Shown here piece after piece: positions 1-3,722 of a DNA stretch of 5,991 nucleotides (positions are counted from its first letter, which is position 1; each line of letters opens with the position of its first letter). Source of the DNA: Thermocrinis sp. Its GTDB lineage: Bacteria > Aquificota > Aquificia > Aquificales > Aquificaceae. The notes under the pieces are model-generated. The model saw nothing but the letters and a program-made list of their open reading frames with translations. It was not told where the DNA came from and did no database searches. The DNA is taken from NCBI GenBank assembly GCA_009903855.1, contig WYEK01000086.1:1-5991 (forward strand). The letters are read 5' to 3'. Position numbers and translations under genes: made by a program.

Positions 1-379
1 CAAATATGCAGGCTTTGATTTTGTTGTGCCATATGGTAAGGTTGGGATGGTTAGGGTTGATCTCCACCGCAGGGTTAATCTTCGGATACTTGGGCCTGTA
101 GTCATACATGGGAATGATCTTAGCGTTTAGCACCTCTGCCATCTTTCTAACCAGCTTTGCCTTTTCTTTTGCCTCTTCGTTCCACGCATACAACACCTGA
201 GGACCTGGGAATATGGTAGCGTTTGGTAAGGTAAGCATAGCCTTTGCCGCTTCCCTCATAGCGATTTCTTCATCTACTATCTCGTTGAACATGAGGGCTT
301 TACCTGGTGGTGGATTGAGCACACCCTCATAAACCGCCACTGGGTATGGTGAAAATCCTGAAGGACCTAAGGTCGCCAT
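1..379 (-). CDS. CdhB/ACDS-epsilon-like subunit, probably of a 2-oxoacid:ferredoxin oxidoreductase (partial)
   Basis: Open from an ATG at 379 to the window's left edge, giving 126 residues; the C-terminus is missing. Residues 44-92 read as one Rossmann-like beta-alpha-beta unit: a hydrophobic strand ending in a glycine turn (TIFPGPQVL, about 55-63), a Lys/Glu-rich helix (68-84) and a second strand (KIIPMYDY, 87-94). This resembles the family annotated as 'CO dehydrogenase beta subunit / acetyl-CoA synthase epsilon subunit' (DHS-like fold). The N-terminus is Pro/Gly-rich, with no signal peptide or membrane segment. In Aquificales I recall a protein of this kind accompanying the five-subunit pyruvate or 2-oxoglutarate:ferredoxin oxidoreductases of the reductive TCA cycle, and the ferredoxin-like gene 20 nt upstream fits that. 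Its role in the complex is not clear to me, and I cannot tell por from for, so no symbol is given. The domain call is moderately sure; complex membership is inferred from the neighbour. Confidence 0.65.
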   Translation of the reverse strand, partial: MATLGPSGFSPYPVAVYEGVLNPPPGKALMFNEIVDEEIAMREAAKAMLTLPNATIFPGPQVLYAWNEEAKEKAKLVRKMAEVLNAKIIPMYDYRPKYPKINPAVEINPNHPNLTIWHNKIKACIF

Positions 380-384
380 AATTT

Positions 385-391
385 ACCTCCT
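385..391 (-). promoter_or_regulatory. Ribosome binding site of the CdhB-like gene
   Basis: On the minus strand AGGAGGT lies 5 nt before the ATG at 379, within the 20-nt gap after the ferredoxin-like gene. It is a near-perfect Shine-Dalgarno sequence that fixes this start and supports translation from a shared mRNA. Confidence 0.85.
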
Positions 392-399
392 AAGCCGTT

Positions 400-630
400 T
401 TATTTACCCGCATGGACCTCTGGCATTACCATGCGGATGGCATTACGCTTTAAAAGGGTACTACAGACATAAACGCATAGAGCACAGCCCTTACACCGTT
501 CCGTATTTACATAGGCGTGGTGTTCTTCGTCTGAATACATCAGGGTGTTAGGCTCTGGGCAGAAAAGGGTACACTGCTTACAGTTATACTTTGAGCACTC
601 CTCGTTTATAACCTCTGCCACATAGTACAT
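400..630 (-). CDS. Small 2[4Fe-4S] ferredoxin-like subunit, probably delta-type subunit of a 2-oxoacid:ferredoxin oxidoreductase
   Basis: A complete 76-residue protein with eight cysteines in two iron-sulfur motifs and no others. The first is C12-x4-C17-x2-C20-x3-C24-P and the second C46-x2-C49-x2-C52-x3-C56-S. Eight ligands predict two [4Fe-4S] clusters that pass electrons between an oxidoreductase and soluble ferredoxin in the cytoplasm. The protein is similar in size to stand-alone bacterial ferredoxins and to the delta (PorD-like) subunits of 2-oxoacid:ferredoxin oxidoreductases. Two departures from the bacterial ferredoxin pattern are visible: the x4 spacing between the first two cysteines, and a Ser rather than Pro after the last. 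It is the first gene of a minus-strand operon with the CdhB-like gene 20 nt downstream. The start is fixed by a strong ribosome binding site, and a candidate promoter lies at 665-694. The iron-sulfur call is firm; assignment to a particular oxidoreductase is inferred from context. Confidence 0.85.
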   Translation of the reverse strand: MYYVAEVINEECSKYNCKQCTLFCPEPNTLMYSDEEHHAYVNTERCKGCALCVYVCSTLLKRNAIRMVMPEVHAGK

Positions 631-636
631 TTACTG

Positions 637-645
637 CCTCCTTTT
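637..645 (-). promoter_or_regulatory. Ribosome binding site of the ferredoxin-like gene
   Basis: The minus strand reads AAAAGGAGG followed by 6 nt (CAGTAA) and the ATG at 630. This is a strong Shine-Dalgarno sequence and supports the chosen start. Confidence 0.85.
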
Positions 646-664
646 GCTTTTCTAAATGCTTTTA

Positions 665-694
665 AAGTTATTTTAACGGATTTAAAATGTCAAG
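665..694 (-). promoter_or_regulatory. Candidate promoter of the ferredoxin/CdhB-like operon
   Basis: On the minus strand a perfect -35 box, TTGACA (694-689), is followed after 18 nt by TAACTT (670-665), a poor -10 match (3 of 6). Transcription would start near 658 and leave a leader of about 28 nt that contains the ribosome binding site. The -35 box lies upstream of the likely aspC start (717) and within any longer aspC reading frame from 687. The weak -10 box overlaps the dyad at 667-677. The -35 is seen; the promoter as a whole is inferred. Confidence 0.4.
667..677. repeat. Short perfect dyad GTTA-TTT-TAAC in the divergent region
   Basis: GTTA (667-670) and TAAC (674-677) are inverted copies around TTT. 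TTTAAA sits directly to the left (661-666) and again 3 bp to the right (681-686). It lies in the spacer and -10 area of the leftward promoter candidate, where an operator would be placed. The sequence is AT-rich and short, so chance is a real possibility. Confidence 0.3.
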
Positions 695-701
695 GGAGGT
701 T

Positions 702-707
702 TATAAT
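702..707 (+). promoter_or_regulatory. Candidate -10 box of aspC
   Basis: A perfect TATAAT ends 9 nt before the ATG at 717. No convincing -35 hexamer is seen 15-19 nt upstream (the region is ATTTAA/TTTAAA). If used, transcription would begin around 713-716 and the mRNA would be leaderless or nearly so. The GGGAGGT at 694-700 would then not be on the transcript. Confidence 0.4.
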
Positions 708-716
708 AAAAAAGCT

Positions 717-1898
717 ATGCTTTCAAAGAGGGTCTCTCACATAAAGCCCGCTCCAACCTTAGCCCTCAGTGCCAAAGTCAATCAGCTTAAAGGTCAAGGT
801 TTTGATGTGGTGGGCTTTGGTGCGGGAGAGCCAGACTTTGATACCCCCGATTTCATCAAGGAAGCCTGTATAAAAGCCCTAAAGGAAGGTAAAACCAAGT
901 ACAGCCCCTCCGGTGGAATACCTCCCCTAAGGCAAGCCTTAGCAGAAAAATTGCTAAAAGAGAACAACGTTGAGTACAAGCCTTCTGAAATTGTAGTAAC
1001 AGCCGGTGCCAAGATGGCCCTTTACTTAGTTTTCAGCGCCATATTGGACGAGGGTGATGAGGTACTGTTGCCATCCCCCTACTGGGTAACATACCCCGAA
1101 CAAATTTTACTCTGCGGTGCAAAGCCTGTAGAGATCAAACTAAAAGAAGAAAACGGATTTATCCTGAGGGCGGAGGATATAGAACCATACATAACCAACA
1201 GGACAAAGGCTCTGGTGCTTAACTCTCCCTCAAACCCCACCGGTGCGGTGGTGCCCGAGGAGGAGATAAAAAAGATCGCGGAGCTCTGCCTTTCAAGGAA
1301 CGTGTTTATTATTTCCGACGAGTGTTATGAAGCCTTTGTCTATGATGGAGAGAAGTTTGTTAGCCCCGCCAGTCTTTCAAAGGAGGTCCGAGAAATTACC
1401 TTTACAGTTAACGCCTTCTCAAAAACTTACTCTATGACCGGTTGGAGAGTTGGTTATGTTGCCTGTCCAGAGAGGTTTGCCAAGGTAATTGAGGACCTAA
1501 ACAGCCAGACCATATCCAACGCCACCACCTTTGCCCAGTACGGAGCCTTGGAAGCCCTAAAAAATCCCGATGCTCAGACCTTTGTCCAAACCATGCGTTC
1601 TACCTTTGAAAAAAGAAGGGATTTAGCTTACAACTTACTTAGGGATATCCCCAACATTTCTGTGGTAAAACCAAAGGGTGCCTTTTACATCTTTCCAAAC
1701 CTAAGCTACTATTCCTCTAAGCTGGGTTCAGACCTTGCCCTTGCGGAGTTTTTGCTGGAGAAAGGTAGAGTGGCGGGAGTTCCGGGTTCTGCCTTCGGAA
1801 GGGAAGGTTATCTGCGTCTTTCCTACTGCCTTTCGGAGGATACAATAAAGGAGGGCATAGAAAGACTCAAAAACGCCCTTGCCCTCTTAGAAAGCTGA
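717..1898 (+). CDS. aspC: Aspartate aminotransferase (class I PLP-dependent, subgroup I-beta/gamma type)
   Basis: Cytoplasmic homodimeric enzyme exchanging the amino group between aspartate and 2-oxoglutarate. The 393 residues from the ATG at 717 are the usual family length. Key residues, by analogy with the Thermus enzyme, are: GEPDFDTP (38-45); Y62; K99 in AGAK, expected to bind the substrate side-chain carboxylate; W123 in SPYW; N173 in SNPTG; D201 in ISDE, pairing with the PLP ring nitrogen; Y204; K236 in AFSK, the Schiff-base lysine; R244; and R367 in LRLSY, binding the alpha-carboxylate. The frame is open from an ATG at 687, but the extra ten residues (MSREVYNKKA) are not expected in the family. 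Homologues begin close to SKRVSHIKPAPTL, so 717 is preferred. GGGAGGT at 694-700 is 16 nt from this ATG, too far for a normal ribosome binding site. Related enzymes can also act on prephenate or aromatic acids, which cannot be excluded. The function is firm, the start less so. Confidence 0.94.
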   Translation: MLSKRVSHIKPAPTLALSAKVNQLKGQGFDVVGFGAGEPDFDTPDFIKEACIKALKEGKTKYSPSGGIPPLRQALAEKLLKENNVEYKPSEIVVTAGAKMALYLVFSAILDEGDEVLLPSPYWVTYPEQILLCGAKPVEIKLKEENGFILRAEDIEPYITNRTKALVLNSPSNPTGAVVPEEEIKKIAELCLSRNVFIISDECYEAFVYDGEKFVSPASLSKEVREITFTVNAFSKTYSMTGWRVGYVACPERFAKVIEDLNSQTISNATTFAQYGALEALKNPDAQTFVQTMRSTFEKRRDLAYNLLRDIPNISVVKPKGAFYIFPNLSYYSSKLGSDLALAEFLLEKGRVAGVPGSAFGREGYLRLSYCLSEDTIKEGIERLKNALALLES

Positions 1899-1951
1899 GC
1901 TTTATCATCCTTTGAAGGCTTGACTTGCCATTAAAATATAAGCAAAACCAA

Positions 1952-1960
1952 AAAGGAGGA
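1952..1960 (+). promoter_or_regulatory. Ribosome binding site of tpx
   Basis: AAAGGAGGA precedes the ATG at 1967, with 7 nt between GGAGG and the start. It selects this ATG over the in-frame TTG at 1925, which has no comparable site. Confidence 0.88.
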
Positions 1961-1966
1961 AGTGTC

Positions 1967-2476
1967 ATGGCTCAAACTGTTAATTTAAAAGGCAATCCTG
2001 TTGCCCTTTGTGGTCCCACTTTGCAGGTGGGTCAGAAGGCACCCGAGGCTGTGGTGGTTACCAAAGACCTTCAGGAAAAGGTTATTGGCGGTGCCAAAGG
2101 TGTAGTTCAAGTGATCATAACTGTACCCTCTTTGGATACTCCCGTTTGTGAGACGGAGACCAAGAAGTTCAACGAGCTTATGGGTGGCATGTCTGGGGTG
2201 GATGTAACTGTGGTCTCTATGGACCTGCCCTTTGCCCAAAAGAGGTTCTGCGAGAGCTTCAACATAGGCAACATAACCGTAGCCTCCGACTTTCGTTACA
2301 GGGATATGGAAAAGTACGGCGTTCTCATCTCCGAGGGCGCACTAAAGGGCATACTGGCAAGGGCAGTCTTTGTGGTGGACAAGGAAGGAAACATAGCCTA
2401 CATCCAACTAGTGCCAGAAATCACCCAAGAGCCCAATTACGAGGAAGTGGTAGAAAAGGTAAAATCACTACTCTAA
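1967..2476 (+). CDS. tpx: Thiol peroxidase (Tpx, atypical 2-Cys peroxiredoxin)
   Basis: Reduces hydrogen peroxide and alkyl hydroperoxides, normally with thioredoxin as electron donor, in the cytoplasm. The 169 residues match the usual Tpx length. The peroxidatic C61 lies in the active-site motif PSLDTPVCETET with T58. The resolving C95 (KRFCESF) lies at the Tpx position, so an intramolecular disulfide is expected, and R132 completes the likely active site. An additional C15 has no known role. An upstream in-frame TTG at 1925 would add 14 residues without homology or a ribosome binding site and is not used. The gene starts 68 nt after aspC with no clear terminator between, so read-through is possible. 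A weak own promoter (TTGAAG 1912-1917, 19 nt, TATAAG 1937-1942) may also exist. It ends at a hairpin terminator. Protection of oxygen-sensitive ferredoxin-linked enzymes is a plausible role, inferred from the neighbourhood only. Confidence 0.95.
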   Translation: MAQTVNLKGNPVALCGPTLQVGQKAPEAVVVTKDLQEKVIGGAKGVVQVIITVPSLDTPVCETETKKFNELMGGMSGVDVTVVSMDLPFAQKRFCESFNIGNITVASDFRYRDMEKYGVLISEGALKGILARAVFVVDKEGNIAYIQLVPEITQEPNYEEVVEKVKSLL

Positions 2477-2483
2477 AACATGT

Positions 2484-2501
2484 CCCCCTCCGGGGGCTTT
2501 T
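2484..2501 (+). terminator. Rho-independent terminator of tpx, at the end of the convergent gene
   Basis: CCCCC (2484-2488), loop TCC, GGGGG (2492-2496), then CTTTTAT. The stem is only 5 bp but all G-C. It begins 7 nt after the tpx stop. The last bases of the T tract are the first bases of the stop codon of the opposite gene (2500-2502), so that gene's transcript also passes through the hairpin. On that strand the stem is followed by ACATGTTTTAG, a weaker tail, so it may work in both directions. Confidence 0.72.
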
Positions 2502-3681
2502 ATAAATAAAGACTAAATTCTTGCCTGTCCTTACCTTGATAGGGGCTTACTTCCCTTGACCTGCTTCCTCTCTTGTCCTCTTGCCCCTGTCTAAATTCCC
2601 ACTGTAGGTTTTTACCGTTCAAGCTAAGCATTTCCATTCTAAAACCTACCTTAGAGAGACTTTCTATTAGATTTTGCACTTCCTGAGCAGTAGGCGGTCT
2701 AAAGTCTTCTCTAAAATCCACCTTAACACTTATGGCATCTTTAATTACCCTTATTCTAAAGTCTCCTTCCTCAAGCTTTACATACAAGCTCCTAGTCTCG
2801 TGAAAAGTGTGGAAGTGCTTTGTATTTTTTACCTCTTGGCCATTTTCTATCTTATCTTCAAACCTTTGGGGAGAAACTCCCATGTTATAAAGGTGCGAAT
2901 GTTCTTCCTCTTTTTTACTCTTTTCTATGGGCGATAACTCAGATTTCTCAACCCTTTGAGGTAAATCCTCAAGAACATTTTTAGTCATCTTTAAGGAAAT
3001 AGTAGCAGAATTGTTGCGTAGGTCTGCCTTTGTATGCTCTTCCTTTGGATAAAGCTCAAATCCCGAACCATCAAAAAATCCCTGTGCAAACTCTTCTGTT
3101 TGAGGTTCATCGCCATTTGTCAAGCCGTTACCAGCATTAGTTTGATTAATGTTCAAAAAGTTTTGTAGTTTCTGATAATTGGCTGAAAACTGATTTTCCA
3201 AGATTTGATAAGAAATTTTGGTAGAAAACTGTGCGGTGTCTACTTTAATGTTTGAAACCTCGGGTTTAACTAGGAAAAACTCATTATTTGTGTCCTGAGA
3301 TTGTTCTTTCAAGCTTTTAAGTTGTACCAATAAAGCATTTAACTTTTCTTCGTTGGGTAAGTTTGTATTAGTTCCGTTAAAAACATTGTCTGCTTTTGCA
3401 TTTTCTTCTTCAGAGATCTGTTTAACCTGTCCATAGGCAAACAAGCCAAAGATTGATAGGTTAGTTAGAAAGTCGTTGTCCTTTTCCTCCTTGTTAGCCG
3501 TTGGGTGCCCTTGAGCTTTCAAAGAACCCTCAGGAGGTATGGCCGGGTTGAAGGAGATATCAGCACCTTTTATTAAATTCAAAATATCCTCAAAGTTTGG
3601 CGTTTGGGATGACGGATTAAAGTCAACACTCTTTTTTCCAATGTTTAGCTCTGCCTTGTTTAACTCCCCCGTTATTCTCAT
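2500..3681 (-). CDS. FliK-like protein (flagellar hook-length control C-terminal domain, tentative)
   Basis: The protein has 393 residues, no signal peptide or membrane segment, no cysteine and a single Trp (W361). Residues 1 to about 290 are hydrophilic, rich in Asn, Gln, Glu and Lys, and probably disordered, with short helical patches (30-40, 112-127). The only domain-like part is about 298-358: two strands (LYVKLEEGDFRIRVI and AISVKVDFRE), a helix (TAQEVQNLIESLSKVGF) and a last strand (MEMLSLNG), followed by a basic tail ending FSLYL. Strand-strand-helix-strand after a long disordered region, with a charged tail, is the plan of FliK, which sets hook length and switches flagellar export specificity. 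Sequence conservation is weak and no other flagellar gene is in the window, so the name is tentative. The start at 3681 has no Shine-Dalgarno sequence, but no other Met occurs before about residue 232. Tpx converges on it; the Omp85 gene diverges 23 bp away. Confidence 0.55.
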   Translation of the reverse strand: MRITGELNKAELNIGKKSVDFNPSSQTPNFEDILNLIKGADISFNPAIPPEGSLKAQGHPTANKEEKDNDFLTNLSIFGLFAYGQVKQISEEENAKADNVFNGTNTNLPNEEKLNALLVQLKSLKEQSQDTNNEFFLVKPEVSNIKVDTAQFSTKISYQILENQFSANYQKLQNFLNINQTNAGNGLTNGDEPQTEEFAQGFFDGSGFELYPKEEHTKADLRNNSATISLKMTKNVLEDLPQRVEKSELSPIEKSKKEEEHSHLYNMGVSPQRFEDKIENGQEVKNTKHFHTFHETRSLYVKLEEGDFRIRVIKDAISVKVDFREDFRPPTAQEVQNLIESLSKVGFRMEMLSLNGKNLQWEFRQGQEDKRGSRSREVSPYQGKDRQEFSLYL

Positions 3682-3690
3682 TCTTGAATG

Positions 3691-3696
3691 TATAAT
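3691..3696 (+). promoter_or_regulatory. Candidate -10 box of the Omp85 gene
   Basis: A perfect TATAAT, preceded directly by TG, ends 8 nt before the ATG at 3705. There is no convincing -35 at the usual distance (3666-3675 is C-rich). The 23-bp gap contains no Shine-Dalgarno sequence for this gene, so a leaderless or near-leaderless mRNA starting near 3703 is the simplest reading. Confidence 0.45.
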
Positions 3697-3722
3697 TTAA
3701 CCCGATGAGAGTTTTTAGTCAA
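3694..3722 (-). promoter_or_regulatory. Candidate promoter of the FliK-like gene
   Basis: On the minus strand TTGACT (3722-3717), 17 nt, then TAAATT (3699-3694), or TTAAAT with 16 nt. The -35 box lies inside codons 5-6 of the divergent Omp85 gene. The predicted start of transcription near 3687 leaves only about 6 nt before the ATG at 3681, in keeping with the absence of a ribosome binding site. Each box has one or two mismatches, so this is a suggestion only. Confidence 0.35.

Noticed and set aside
701..712. TTATAATAA considered as a PerR/Fur-type box
   Set aside because: It matches only half of such a box with no inverted partner, and a -10 element explains it more simply.
794..1012. Minus-strand open frame of 72 codons inside aspC
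   Set aside because: It is antisense to strongly conserved aspC sequence, has no ribosome binding site and no recognisable domain: a shadow frame.
1891..1903. Palindrome AAAGCT-G-AGCTTT at the aspC stop, considered as terminator or operator
   Set aside because: As RNA only a 4-bp AAAG/CTTT stem with a 5-nt loop can form, and there is no T tract. It is too weak for a terminator and overlaps coding sequence.
1912..1942. Promoter for tpx: TTGAAG, 19 nt, TATAAG (also TTGACT at 1920-1925)
   Set aside because: Spacing is 19 nt for the first pair and 11 nt for the second, both poor. It is mentioned with the gene but not listed as a feature.
1985..2239. Minus-strand open frame of 84 codons inside tpx
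   Set aside because: It is antisense to the conserved active-site region of tpx, and its translation has no domain-like features.
2674..2937. Plus-strand open frame of 87 codons with hydrophobic, membrane-like stretches, opposite the FliK-like gene
   Set aside because: It lies opposite the best-conserved part of the FliK-like protein and part of its linker; Phe/Leu richness arises from Lys/Glu codons read in reverse, and there is no ribosome binding site.
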